A stretch of 64,000 bases of DNA, from assembly GCF_001612985.1 (NCBI RefSeq), contig NZ_BDBM01000021.1, positions 62,001-126,000 on the forward strand, written 5' to 3'. This stretch comes from Nocardia gamkensis NBRC 108242 (lineage in GTDB: Bacteria; Actinomycetota; Actinomycetes; Mycobacteriales; Mycobacteriaceae). Both the position numbers and the translations under genes were made by a program. Below the pieces are notes generated by a model. It was given only the letters and a program-made list of their open reading frames with translations, ran no database searches and was not told the DNA's origin. This document shows, piece after piece, positions 7,938-17,712 of this stretch. The number at the start of each line of letters is the position of its first letter. The stretch's first letter is position 1.

Positions 7938-8885
7938 TCAGGCGATCGACAGGGCGATGCCGTCGAGGATGTCGTGCTCGCTGACGACCAGCTCGGCGAT
8001 GCCCGCGCGCCGGGACAGTTCCTCCGCGAGCACCTCCGTGATGACCGCGCCGCCGCCGATCACGTCGACCCGGCCGGGGTGCATCGGCCCCAGCGCGGCG
8101 CGCTGATCGTGGTCCATGGCGATCAGCCGGTCGCAGACCTGGCGGACCTGGTCCATCGTCAATCGGGTGAGATGCACCCGCTCCGAGTCGTATTCGGGAA
8201 GATCGAGCGCGACCGCGGCCAAGGTGGTCATCGTGCCCGCCACGCCGACCCAGGTGTGCGCGCCCTCCACGGGGACGTGCGTGAACGCTTCGGTCAACCG
8301 CTCGGTGGCGAAGGCGCGGGCTGCGGCGATCTCCTGGGCGGTGGGCGGGTTGCCCGCGAGGCAGCGCTCGGTGATCCGGACGCAGCCGATGTCGGCGGAG
8401 AACGCCGATCGCACCCCCGCGCTGTCCCCGAACACCAGCTCGGTCGATCCGCCGCCCAGATCCACCACGACGAAGGGACCCGAGGCGCTGGACAGTTCGC
8501 CGATCGCGCCCGCGAACGACAGGCGTGCCTCCTCGTCGCCGGTGATCACCTCGGCTTCCGCACCCGCGACCACGGTGCCGAGTTCGGCCTCGGCCATGGC
8601 GAAGAAGTCCTCGCGGTTGGCGGCGTCCCTGGTGGCGGAGGTGGCCACCATCCGCACCCGGCCGACGCCCGCCGCACGCATCAGCGCGGCGTAGTCGGCC
8701 AGGGCGGCGCGGGTGCGTTCGATCGCCTCGGGCGCGAGCGAACCGGTAGCGTCGACCCCTTGGCCGAGACGGACGATGCGCATCTCGCGGTGCACGTCGG
8801 CCAGGCGCCCGTCACCGAGCACGTCGGCGATCAGCAGCCGGATAGAGTTCGTGCCGCAATCCACGGCGGCTACGCGGTCACTCAT
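7938..8885 (-). CDS. ppx: Ppx/GppA-type exopolyphosphatase
   Basis: This 315-residue protein has the ASKHA-fold motifs of the family: VAAVDCGTNSIRLL at the N-terminus (phosphate 1) and VVVDLGGGSTELVFG around 130-145 (phosphate 2). It hydrolyses inorganic polyphosphate or pppGpp in the cytoplasm; which one is not decidable here. The ATG at 8885 overlaps the stop of the DUF501 gene (TGATG), so translation is probably coupled. A longer frame to 9053 is only an overlap with DUF501. It is the last gene of the eno-ftsB-DUF501-ppx run, as in mycobacteria (Rv1026). Confidence 0.9.
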   Translation of the reverse strand: MSDRVAAVDCGTNSIRLLIADVLGDGRLADVHREMRIVRLGQGVDATGSLAPEAIERTRAALADYAALMRAAGVGRVRMVATSATRDAANREDFFAMAEAELGTVVAGAEAEVITGDEEARLSFAGAIGELSSASGPFVVVDLGGGSTELVFGDSAGVRSAFSADIGCVRITERCLAGNPPTAQEIAAARAFATERLTEAFTHVPVEGAHTWVGVAGTMTTLAAVALDLPEYDSERVHLTRLTMDQVRQVCDRLIAMDHDQRAALGPMHPGRVDVIGGGAVITEVLAEELSRRAGIAELVVSEHDILDGIALSIA

Positions 8886-9418
8886 CACTGTGCTCCAGTC
8901 TCTCGCGGGCCGGTCGGGCGCGGCGCGGGCCAATCGGCCGGAACGGCGGTGCCACGCAGGCCGTGCTCGGCGGCCAGCGCCACGGCCTCGTCGCCGAGCG
9001 GATTCACCCCCGGCCCCTTGGCCAGTGCGTGCGCGATCAGGACGTGCAGGCACTTGACCCGCTCGGGCATCCCGCCGCCGGTGAAATCCGTACCGAGCGA
9101 TTCGATTTCGTCTCGTTCGGCCAGATAGCTCTCGTGTGCGGCGCGATAGGCGGCGGCCAGCTCCGTGTCGGAGGCCAGCCGCTCGGTCATCTCACGCATC
9201 ACACCGGCGGATTCCTGCCTGCTCGCCTCCGCGGTGAGCCGGGGATCGGTCAGATAGTAGAGCGTCGGGAACGGGGTGCCGTCGGGCAACCGGGGCGCGG
9301 TCTTCACCACGGCCGGGATCCCGTCCGGGGTGCGATAGGCGATGGCGAGCACGCCGCGCGGCGCACGGCCGAGCTGCTCGGCGATGATCGCGAGATCCTG
9401 GTCGTTCGGGGCGGTCAC
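8885..9418 (-). CDS. DUF501 family protein
   Basis: This 177-residue protein matches DUF501 by its segments GVLAIAYRTPDGIPAV, PFPTLYYLTDPRL, FTGGGMPERVKCLHVLIAHALA and GVNPLGDEAV. Two conserved Cys/His-containing stretches (KCLHVLIAH) may bind something, but no activity is established. It overlaps ftsB upstream by four bases (ATGA, 9415-9418) and ppx downstream, so it belongs to a tight operon. The same three-gene order is kept in mycobacteria (Rv1024-Rv1026), hinting at a role near cell division or polyphosphate handling. Confidence 0.88.
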   Translation of the reverse strand: MTAPNDQDLAIIAEQLGRAPRGVLAIAYRTPDGIPAVVKTAPRLPDGTPFPTLYYLTDPRLTAEASRQESAGVMREMTERLASDTELAAAYRAAHESYLAERDEIESLGTDFTGGGMPERVKCLHVLIAHALAKGPGVNPLGDEAVALAAEHGLRGTAVPADWPAPRPTGPRETGAQ

Positions 9419-10080
9419 CTAGGTCCTTCCAGTACTTGCGGTGCGGCGGGCGGCGCCGGAGCGGCCCCGGGCGTCGGCTGTGGCTCGGCGATGCTGCGCC
9501 ACAGTTCGGTGTACCAGGGGTCGGGTTGTCTGGCTCTGGTGGGGGCCGGGGGCGGGGCGGGCGCCTCGATGCCGGGCACCTGCACGATGTACGGCGTCTC
9601 GCCGGGCAGCACCAAACGAAGGCGGTCCCGCGCCTCGGTCCGGATGTAGGCCGGATCCTGTTGCTGCGCACGGCGATCCCGCAACCGGGCCAGATCCGCC
9701 TCGAGTTCCTCGCGCTGCTGCGCGAGCTGCGCGGCCTCCGCGCGCTGGGTGAAGTACGTGCGCATCGGCACGGCGAGGGTGAGCGCGAGCCCGCACACCA
9801 CCATCGCGAGGATCACCGCCTTGCCGGTGGAGAGCCCCAGGAACGTGTGGTCGTGCCTGCCGACGGCCGAACCCCGCGCGCTCTTGCGCGGTTTCGGCTT
9901 CTCCGCGGTCTCCGATCGCCTGCGGCCGCGCTTGGCCGCGGCATCGGCCGGGCGCGATCCGTCGGCACGCGACGTGCGGCGGTCCCCACGTCCGGCCGGA
10001 CTGGTCCCACGCGCACGTCGCTCCGTCATCTCACGCCTCGGTCTCTGCTTCGCGGCACTCTCGGGGCCCTGGGTGGTCAC
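9415..10080 (-). CDS. ftsB: FtsB/DivIC-type septum formation initiator
   Basis: This 221-residue single-pass protein has a basic, disordered cytoplasmic tail (1-80), one TM at about 87-105 and a coiled coil with heptad Leu/Ala/Glu at about 110-140. Then comes the FtsB-like segment DPAYIRTEARDRLRLVLPGE and a Pro/Ala-rich external tail. It belongs to the FtsQLB divisome subcomplex at the septum. The GTG start at 10080 has AGGAGG nine bases upstream; an ATG at codon 18 is an alternative. The long basic and proline tails are usual for actinobacteria. Confidence 0.88.
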   Translation of the reverse strand: MTTQGPESAAKQRPRREMTERRARGTSPAGRGDRRTSRADGSRPADAAAKRGRRRSETAEKPKPRKSARGSAVGRHDHTFLGLSTGKAVILAMVVCGLALTLAVPMRTYFTQRAEAAQLAQQREELEADLARLRDRRAQQQDPAYIRTEARDRLRLVLPGETPYIVQVPGIEAPAPPPAPTRARQPDPWYTELWRSIAEPQPTPGAAPAPPAAPQVLEGPR

Positions 10081-10120
10081 GCACCGCTACCTCCTGAGGG
10101 CCCGTCGCTCCTACCGCAGG

Positions 10121-11521
<1,401 letters not shown>

Positions 11522-12247
11522 TCACACCCGGCGGCCGACGCTGTAGCTCGCGGCTCGATCGCGCACCGTCAGCAGGTAGCTGCGCGACTGGTTGTAGGTG
11601 AGCAACGCGCGCTGCCAACCGTGCTCGGAGGTGAGATCGCCGCCGCTGGCGCACAGGTACCTGGCGGCGGTCAGCGCGGCGTCGTCGATGTTCTGCGGAT
11701 CCGCGGTCGCGTCTCCGTTGGCGTCGACCCCCCAGCGCTTCCAGGTCTCCGGGATGAACTGCAGCGGGCCGACGGCGCGGTCGTGCACCGGGTCGCCGTC
11801 GAGTGCGCCGCGGTCGGTGTCCTCGACCAGCGCGACGCCGGGTGAGCCGTCCAGCGGGATGCCGATGATCGGCGGGCGGATCGAGCCGTCATCGCCGAGC
11901 CGCGCACCGCGATGGGTGCCGTGCCCGCTCTCCACGCTCGCGATGCCGGCCAGCGTCGTCCACGCGATGCCGCAGTCGGGGCGTGCCCTGGTCATCACGG
12001 CCGCCGCGTAGCCGTACGCCTCCAGGGCGACCTGCGGGATGCCGAGCCGCCCGGCCTGCTCGCCTGCCCAGCCGCGCAACTGGACGGCCGTGCGGCCGGG
12101 AGCGTCCAGGTCGATCACGGGCAGCGGCGCCCCGGGTCCGGGCGGAATGCCCTCCGGGATCGGGGTGCGGTCGATCCCGCAACCGGCGAGCCCGAGAATC
12201 ACCACGACGGCGGCCGAGACGCCGGTCTTTCGCAACACCCCTTCCAT
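11522..12247 (-). CDS. Lytic transglycosylase lipoprotein (LpqU-like)
   Basis: From ATG 12247 this is 241 residues with a lipoprotein signal: basic start, hydrophobic core and lipobox LAGC with Cys at about residue 23. A 16-codon upstream extension would spoil the signal, so it is rejected. The catalytic domain has the SLT/GH23-type GIASVESGHG (Glu catalytic), GPLQFIPETWKRWGVDANGD and YLCASGGDL segments. It cleaves peptidoglycan glycan strands outside the membrane. By order before eno it is the counterpart of Rv1022 (lpqU). In mycobacteria the next gene upstream is mazG; here about 22 kb intervenes. Confidence 0.88.
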   Translation of the reverse strand: MEGVLRKTGVSAAVVVILGLAGCGIDRTPIPEGIPPGPGAPLPVIDLDAPGRTAVQLRGWAGEQAGRLGIPQVALEAYGYAAAVMTRARPDCGIAWTTLAGIASVESGHGTHRGARLGDDGSIRPPIIGIPLDGSPGVALVEDTDRGALDGDPVHDRAVGPLQFIPETWKRWGVDANGDATADPQNIDDAALTAARYLCASGGDLTSEHGWQRALLTYNQSRSYLLTVRDRAASYSVGRRV

Positions 12248-12328
12248 GATCCAGGTGACGGCTCGTGCCCGCGGGAAGCCGGTGACGGAGTCCACGGCGT
12301 GTCGGCCGTGCGCATGACCCGCGGCGGT

Positions 12329-14134
12329 TCAGACGAGCAACTCGTTGGTCGCGTTGTGCGTCGGCGCGGCGAGAACGGTTCCGGTGTGACCCGATTCGGC
12401 GATCCGCCCCTGATCGAGGACCAGCAGGCCGGGACAGTATTCGGCGACCAAGGCCATGTCGTGGGTGATGATCAGCAGGGCGGTGTCGCGTTCGGCCCGG
12501 ATCCGGTACAGCAGCGCCATGATCGCCGACGCGGTGGTGTGGTCCAGTGCCGAGGTGATCTCGTCGCACAGCAGCACGGCGGGTTCGGCGGCTAGGGCAC
12601 GCGCCAAGGCCACGCGCTGGCGTTGTCCGCCGGACAGCTCGTGCGGGTAGCGGGCGGCCAGGTCGGCGGACAGTTCGACCGCGGCGAGCAGTTCGGTGAC
12701 CCGCCGCGCGAGGTCCCGGCGCGCGACGCGCCCGATCCGCCGCAGCGGACGACCGAGCGTCTGCGCCACGGTGCGGCGCGGGTTGAGCGCGGAGCGCGGG
12801 TTCTGGGTGACCAACTGAATGCCGCCCGCACCGTAGCGGATTCGCCTGTTCGCGCCCACGACGATCGGGTTGCCGCGCAACTCCAGTGATCCGGTCGCCG
12901 AACGGTGCAACCCCGCGATGACGCGCGCCAGAGTCGTCTTGCCCGCGCCCGACGCGCCGACCACCGCGAGCGCCGAGCCCGCTTCGAGCGCGAAATCGAT
13001 GTCGGCGAGCACCTGGTGGCCGTCGATCGAGGCGTTGATCCCCTCGGCGCGCAGCGCGGGGGCCGGCGGTCGATCGTCCGTCGCGACGACAACCGGGGAC
13101 GTGTGACCGTCGCTCGCCGGGTCGCATCCGTCCGCCCGCTTCGGCTCGTCGCGTCGAACAGCCACATCGTTGGGCGGCCGTGCCGAAGCGTCCGGACCGG
13201 TGCGTTGCTCGCGTCCGCCCGCCGCCGCGGTTCGTGCCGGATCGGAGCCGCCGGGCCGCAACCATCCACTGTCGGGCACCGGCGCGAGCTCGGCCCGGCC
13301 ACCGACCGCCATGGCGGCAACCGGATCAGCGGACGTGGCGGTCGGCAGGCCCGGTGCGGAGTCGGTCACCACACCGGAGGCTCGCCCTGCTGTAGCGGTC
13401 GCCCGAACCGGAGGCGCGGATACCTGAGGCACCACACCGAGTTCGACGATGTCGTCGGCGATCGAGTGCACGAGGGCGGTGTCGTGACCGGACAGCAGGA
13501 TCGCCGTCGACCGCTCACGGGCGAGCGCCGCGAGTTGTCCGGCGATGTCGGTACGTAGCGCGCCGTGCAGCCCGGCGAGCGGCTCGTCGAGCACCAGCAC
13601 GCCGGTGCGGCGGATCAGCGCCCTGGCGAGGGCGACGCGGCGCTGCTGGCCGCCGGAGAGTTCGCCGGGACGGCGGCGCAGGTAATCCGGCGACAGTCCG
13701 ACCAGTGCCAGCGTGTCGGTGAGGGTGGACTCGGGCGCGTCCGGAGCGACCTCGCGCAGCAGGGCGCGCACGCGCAGCAGCGGATTCAGCGCCGAACCCG
13801 GGTCCTGCCCGACGAAGGCGATGTGCCGACGCCGAAACCTGTGCAGGGCAGGACGATCGAGCGTCAATACGTCGTGCCCGGCGACCGACGCCGATCCCGT
13901 CGCGCGCGCCTGAGCGGATGGCAGCTGCCCCAGCAGTGCCCGCATCACCGTCGTCTTACCCGACCCGGACGGGCCCGTCAGCGCCGTCACCGTGCCCGCG
14001 GGAATCCGGAAAGTCGCGGGACCGGCCAATTCACGGCCGTTCGGTCCCAGCACGGTCAGACAATCGACCGAGACGAGATCGGTCGCCGCACCCTCCGCCG
14101 CAGCCGCCGGGCAACCGCGTTTCGTCACGTTCAT
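12329..14134 (-). CDS. Fused dual-ATPase of a dipeptide-type ABC importer (DppD-DppF)
   Basis: This 601-residue protein contains two ABC ATPase domains. The first has Walker A GPSGSGKTT at about 54-62, signature LSGGQQRR near 160 and Walker B VLVLDEP near 180. After a low-complexity linker of roughly 120 residues (about 235-360), the second has GASGAGKTT, LSGGQRQR and LLCDEITSALD. It powers uptake through the DppB/DppC-like permeases encoded just upstream. The ATG at 14134 overlaps the dppC-like stop (ATGA). It is the last gene of the importer operon, whose promoter region carries an IdeR-like box. Confidence 0.9.
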   Translation of the reverse strand: MNVTKRGCPAAAAEGAATDLVSVDCLTVLGPNGRELAGPATFRIPAGTVTALTGPSGSGKTTVMRALLGQLPSAQARATGSASVAGHDVLTLDRPALHRFRRRHIAFVGQDPGSALNPLLRVRALLREVAPDAPESTLTDTLALVGLSPDYLRRRPGELSGGQQRRVALARALIRRTGVLVLDEPLAGLHGALRTDIAGQLAALARERSTAILLSGHDTALVHSIADDIVELGVVPQVSAPPVRATATAGRASGVVTDSAPGLPTATSADPVAAMAVGGRAELAPVPDSGWLRPGGSDPARTAAAGGREQRTGPDASARPPNDVAVRRDEPKRADGCDPASDGHTSPVVVATDDRPPAPALRAEGINASIDGHQVLADIDFALEAGSALAVVGASGAGKTTLARVIAGLHRSATGSLELRGNPIVVGANRRIRYGAGGIQLVTQNPRSALNPRRTVAQTLGRPLRRIGRVARRDLARRVTELLAAVELSADLAARYPHELSGGQRQRVALARALAAEPAVLLCDEITSALDHTTASAIMALLYRIRAERDTALLIITHDMALVAEYCPGLLVLDQGRIAESGHTGTVLAAPTHNATNELLV

Positions 14135-14952
14135 TCCCGCTCCCCTCGCCCGAACACCGAGACCGCCAGGTTCACGCTCACCGCGACGATCGCGATCGCG
14201 AGGCTGGGGGCGAGCACGGCCCATGGATTGAGCAGCATGCCGGAGGTGTTCTCGCGCACCATGACCGCCCAGTTGGTCGCGCCGAGCGTCGTGGGCAGTT
14301 GCAGGAAGGACGCCGTGCTCACGAGATAGACCCCCGCCACGAAACGCAGCCCGAGCTGGGTCGTCGACACTTCGCGCAGATTCGGGATCACCTCCCGGAA
14401 CACCAGGTGCGTCAGCGGCTCACCGGCGGCCCGCGCGCTCTCGACATATCCGGATGCCGCGACCCCGGCAGCGGCGGCGGTGAAGATCCGCGCGCAATAG
14501 GGGACGCCGAACAGCAGCGCCAGAACGATCAGGCCCCAGGTGCCCGCGTCGGGCCACGAGGTCAGCACGAGCAGGATCCCCAGCACCGCGGGCAGCAGGA
14601 TGAACAGGTCGGTGCCCAATTCGATCCACTCGCCGATCCGCGGGCGCAGCGCCGCGACCGCGCCGAGGACACACGACACCCCGGTCACCGTCACCGCGAT
14701 GATCGCGGCAACCAGCAGCAATCCCCAACCGCCGTACAGCAGTTGGCTGAGCACGTCGCGGCCCAGCCGGTCGGTGCCCAGCGGCGCGCCCGCGCCGGGA
14801 TCGGCGAACGGGATGCCGATCGCTTGCTCCGCCGGGTGCGGCGCCAGCGTCGGGCCCAGCGCCGCCAGCAGGGTGACCAGCAGCGCGGGCGCGACCGTCA
14901 GCCGGCCGAGCCGTCGCCGCGCCGGACTCGCGACCTCGGAGGAGAGCTTCAT
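14131..14952 (-). CDS. ABC importer permease (DppC/OppC-like)
   Basis: This 273-residue polytopic membrane protein starts with a short cytoplasmic tail and TM1, then GTDRLGRDVLSQLLYG, the hallmark of DppC-type permeases. The EAA-like loop lies near ESARAAGEPLTHLVFREVIPN. About six TM segments are visible. The ATG at 14952 overlaps the stop of the dppB-like gene (ATGA), and its own stop overlaps the ATPase start, giving a strictly coupled operon. It forms the channel with the DppB-like subunit. Confidence 0.9.
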   Translation of the reverse strand: MKLSSEVASPARRRLGRLTVAPALLVTLLAALGPTLAPHPAEQAIGIPFADPGAGAPLGTDRLGRDVLSQLLYGGWGLLLVAAIIAVTVTGVSCVLGAVAALRPRIGEWIELGTDLFILLPAVLGILLVLTSWPDAGTWGLIVLALLFGVPYCARIFTAAAAGVAASGYVESARAAGEPLTHLVFREVIPNLREVSTTQLGLRFVAGVYLVSTASFLQLPTTLGATNWAVMVRENTSGMLLNPWAVLAPSLAIAIVAVSVNLAVSVFGRGERE

Positions 14953-15878
14953 CGCCGCCCCCGCAACGACCAGCTGCGGATGCCGTCGGCGGCGGCCAGC
15001 ATGATCATGATGATCACCCCGGACAGCGCGACCACCGCGGCGACCACCGAGGTGTCCCGATCGGACACCGAGCCGGCCAGGACCGCACCGAGACCGGGGT
15101 AGTTGAAGACCGTCTCCACCACCAGGGCCCCGCCGAGCAGCATCCCCACCGTGGTGGCGAAGCTGGCGACGATGGTCGGCAGCGCGAACGGCAGCACGTG
15201 CCGAACCAGCACCGTCCTGCTCGAAATCCCGTCCAGCACCGCGCTTTCCACATGCGGCGCCAGCGCTGCGTCGGCCAGGGCGGCACGCACCACCCTGGTG
15301 TTCCAGCCGGCCTGGGGCAATGCGAGCGCCAGCACCGGCAGCACCAGCATCTCGGGCCCGGCGGGCATCCCGGAACGGCCGGTGATGGTGACCGCGGGCA
15401 GCCACCCGAGCGCCAGCGCGAACACGAGGATCAGCAGCGTGGAGATCACGAACTCGGGGACCGCCACGGCGGTGGTCGTCGTCGGCTGCAACACGCGCGC
15501 GGCCACGCTGCCCGGACGCGTCGCCCACCACGCGCCGAGCGCGAGCGACGCGAGCACGGTCACCGCGAGGGCGAGCCCACCGAGCAGCAGCGTCGGCGGG
15601 AACTTGTCGACAAGCAGGTCGTTGACCGGCCGTCCGCGCGCGGTGCGCCCGAAATCACCGGTCACGACGCCGGATATCCAGTGCCAGAACCGCACCGTCA
15701 GGGGGCGGTCCAGTCCGAGTTCGTGTTCTTTGGCCGCGATCTGCTCCGGCGTGGCCTCCCGGCCGAGGACGGCGCGGGCGGTGTTGCCCGGCAACAGGTC
15801 CACGGCGACGAAGACGCAGGCCAGCAGCGTCACCAGCAGGATGACGCGCCGGAGCAGGAGTCGCGCGAAGGAGATCAC
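14949..15878 (-). CDS. ABC importer permease (DppB/OppB-like)
   Basis: This protein of about 309 residues has six predicted TMs. It contains the DppB features DLLPGNTARAVLGREATPEQI and ELGLDRPLTVRFWHWISGVVTGDFG, and an EAA loop with RHVLPFALPTIVASF. I chose GTG 15878 because it overlaps the upstream stop (GTGA), the same arrangement as the two downstream junctions; a TTG at 15890 is the other option. It pairs with the DppC-like subunit to pass the ligand delivered by the lipoprotein encoded upstream. Confidence 0.88.
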   Translation of the reverse strand: MISFARLLLRRVILLVTLLACVFVAVDLLPGNTARAVLGREATPEQIAAKEHELGLDRPLTVRFWHWISGVVTGDFGRTARGRPVNDLLVDKFPPTLLLGGLALAVTVLASLALGAWWATRPGSVAARVLQPTTTTAVAVPEFVISTLLILVFALALGWLPAVTITGRSGMPAGPEMLVLPVLALALPQAGWNTRVVRAALADAALAPHVESAVLDGISSRTVLVRHVLPFALPTIVASFATTVGMLLGGALVVETVFNYPGLGAVLAGSVSDRDTSVVAAVVALSGVIIMIMLAAADGIRSWSLRGRR

Positions 15879-17392
15879 CCGGCCAGCCAAGCCCTTTCCA
15901 ATTGGACGCGGGCGAAGCCGCCGAGCGTCGGCAGGTCGCGCACCCGGGACGCGGCGATGTCGATACCGTCGGCCATGCCCCAGACCAGGTATCCGCCGCG
16001 CTCGTACTGGATGCGCTGTAGTTCCTCGGCGGCCAGCCGATATTCCTCGTCGCTGTGCGCGCCGAGCGCTTTCGCCGTGGCCGCGTCGAACGCCGCGTCC
16101 TTGAAGGCCGTCTCGTTGCGATTCGATCCGCCCGCCAGCAACTTGCTCGCGAAGAAGAGCGTGGAATCGTTCGTGCCCCAGGAGATCGTGTACAGCGGCG
16201 CCTTCAGCCAGGTCTGGTCGTAGAAGGCGTTCGGCTCCTGGGTGACCACGTCCAGCCGCACACCGATCTCGGCGAGCTGGGTGGCGATCACCTTCGCCGA
16301 CTCCACCTCACCGGGTGCCTCGGCCTTGGTGACGAACGGATAGCCGCGCCCGGTGTCGAAATTCGCCTCGCGCAGCAGCGCCTTCGCGCGGTCCACGTCG
16401 CGGGTGCGCTGGGCGAGGGAGGTGTCGTAGAGCGGGTCGCCGGTGCCGAGGACGTCGTTGGCCACTGTTCCGTATCCGGAGTGCACCTGGTCGACCAGAG
16501 CTTTGCGGTCGACGCCGAGCCGCAGGGCGGTGCGCACCCGCGGATCGGCGAACGGCCCGTCGGAGGTGCGCATGGCGACGCCGACCACCGTGTCGTTCGC
16601 GCGGCGCACGACAGTCAGGTCACCGCGGCCCTCGGCGGTGCGTCCCGCGATGGCGCCGACGTTCGAGGCGAGGTCGATCTGCCCGCCGAGCACCGCGTTG
16701 CCCAGCGCGGTCACGCTTTCGAACATGGTGACCTCGATGGCGTCCAGCGGCGGCGGCCCGCCGTGCCACTGCTCGTTGCGCACCAGCCGGGCGTTGCCGC
16801 CCTGATAGGACTCCAACCGGAACGGTCCGCTGCCGACCGCCTTGGTGAAATCGGTGCTGTCCTTCTTCACCGTGAAGGTCATCAGCCGGACAAGCAGCGG
16901 CAGTTGGTTATTCGGCTCGGGCACCGCGAGGATCACGCGGTTCGGCCCGTCGGCGGCGATGTCCTCCACGGCCACCGGCATTTTCGACGCGCCGCCGACC
17001 GTGCGCAGCCTGCGCAGCGACCACACGACATCCTCAGACGTCACCGGTGATCCGTCGTGGAAGGTCACGTTCTCGGCGAGGGTGAAACTCCAGCGCCGCC
17101 GATCGGCATCCGGCTCCCAGCGGGTGGCCAGGCGCGCCACGACATTCGGGTTACCGCCCGGCACGGTGAGCGCGTCGTACACCAGGGAGGCGATCAGGAA
17201 GTCGCTGTCGTTGCTGAGGTTGGCGTGTGGGTCGCGTTCGATGCGAGCCGCGGTGCCGAGCGCACCCACCCGCAGTGTGCCACCGCGCCGCGCGGGGCCG
17301 GACGAGTCCGCGCCGTCGGAACAGGCGGCTACCAGCAACACCGCCCCCGCCCCGAGACTCGACCGCAGCAGTTGCCGTCGATTCAAAACCAT
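15875..17392 (-). CDS. ABC importer substrate-binding lipoprotein (SBP family 5)
   Basis: This 505-residue protein has a twin-arginine-like start (NRRQLLRS) and a lipobox VAAC near residue 24, so it is an anchored extracellular receptor. The body is a peptide/nickel/opine-type SBP_bac_5: DPHANLSNDSDFLIASLVYDAL, RWSFTLAENVTFHDGSPVTSEDVVWSLRR, GSGPFRLESY and RTALRLGVDRKALVDQV. ATG 17392 follows a GAGGG site; the longer frame to 17830 runs through the control region. An IdeR-like box lies 59-77 bp upstream, and the gene diverges from the metallophore biosynthesis genes. I infer it binds the metal-loaded product rather than ordinary peptides. Confidence 0.9.
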   Translation of the reverse strand: MVLNRRQLLRSSLGAGAVLLVAACSDGADSSGPARRGGTLRVGALGTAARIERDPHANLSNDSDFLIASLVYDALTVPGGNPNVVARLATRWEPDADRRRWSFTLAENVTFHDGSPVTSEDVVWSLRRLRTVGGASKMPVAVEDIAADGPNRVILAVPEPNNQLPLLVRLMTFTVKKDSTDFTKAVGSGPFRLESYQGGNARLVRNEQWHGGPPPLDAIEVTMFESVTALGNAVLGGQIDLASNVGAIAGRTAEGRGDLTVVRRANDTVVGVAMRTSDGPFADPRVRTALRLGVDRKALVDQVHSGYGTVANDVLGTGDPLYDTSLAQRTRDVDRAKALLREANFDTGRGYPFVTKAEAPGEVESAKVIATQLAEIGVRLDVVTQEPNAFYDQTWLKAPLYTISWGTNDSTLFFASKLLAGGSNRNETAFKDAAFDAATAKALGAHSDEEYRLAAEELQRIQYERGGYLVWGMADGIDIAASRVRDLPTLGGFARVQLERAWLAG

Positions 17393-17450
17393 TGCGCTGC
17401 CCTCATTCCTGAACCGAACCCACCTCGGTACCGCCCACCCAGTGTATTGA

Positions 17451-17469
17451 TCAGGACAGGCTAGCCTAA
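17451..17469. promoter_or_regulatory. IdeR/DtxR-like iron box, importer side
   Basis: Matches 15 of 19 positions of the IdeR consensus TTAGGTTAGGCTAACCTAA by hand alignment, including the CCTAA end and the central GGCTA. It sits 59 bp upstream of the binding-protein start, as expected for repression by iron-loaded IdeR. Confidence 0.75.
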
Positions 17470-17618
17470 TGGATTGCGCGACTCGCCGATTCCGGCACCG
17501 AAACGGCAGCGCAAGGGCGTACCGCCCGCAAACTCCCGGATCGCGCGAGCGCACCCGCCGACCGTGGGTCCGGATCGAGGCGTGGTTATACGATCCGGCT
17601 ATTTTTTCGCCGACTCGC

Positions 17619-17637
17619 TTAGGTAAGCCTTGCTTCA
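17619..17637. promoter_or_regulatory. IdeR/DtxR-like iron box, biosynthesis side
   Basis: Begins TTAGGTAAGCC and matches 13 of 19 consensus positions. It is the left part of a 23-bp dyad ending CACTAA at 17641. It lies about 75 bp before the dioxygenase start, the first gene of the biosynthesis operon. Confidence 0.65.
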
Positions 17638-17712
17638 CTAAGGCGGAAGGGATACCTTCCCATACAGAACGTGACCCCTGCTTTTCGAACCGATGCGAAG
17701 AAGGGACCCTTG

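Larger units (their letters stand above)
17393..17712. other. Bidirectional control region between importer and biosynthesis operons
   Basis: This 320-bp gap between divergent operons holds two IdeR-like boxes, one near each start codon. No gene is visible. A short AT-rich stretch (about 17585-17610) lies before the right-hand box and may be promoter DNA. Confidence 0.6.
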
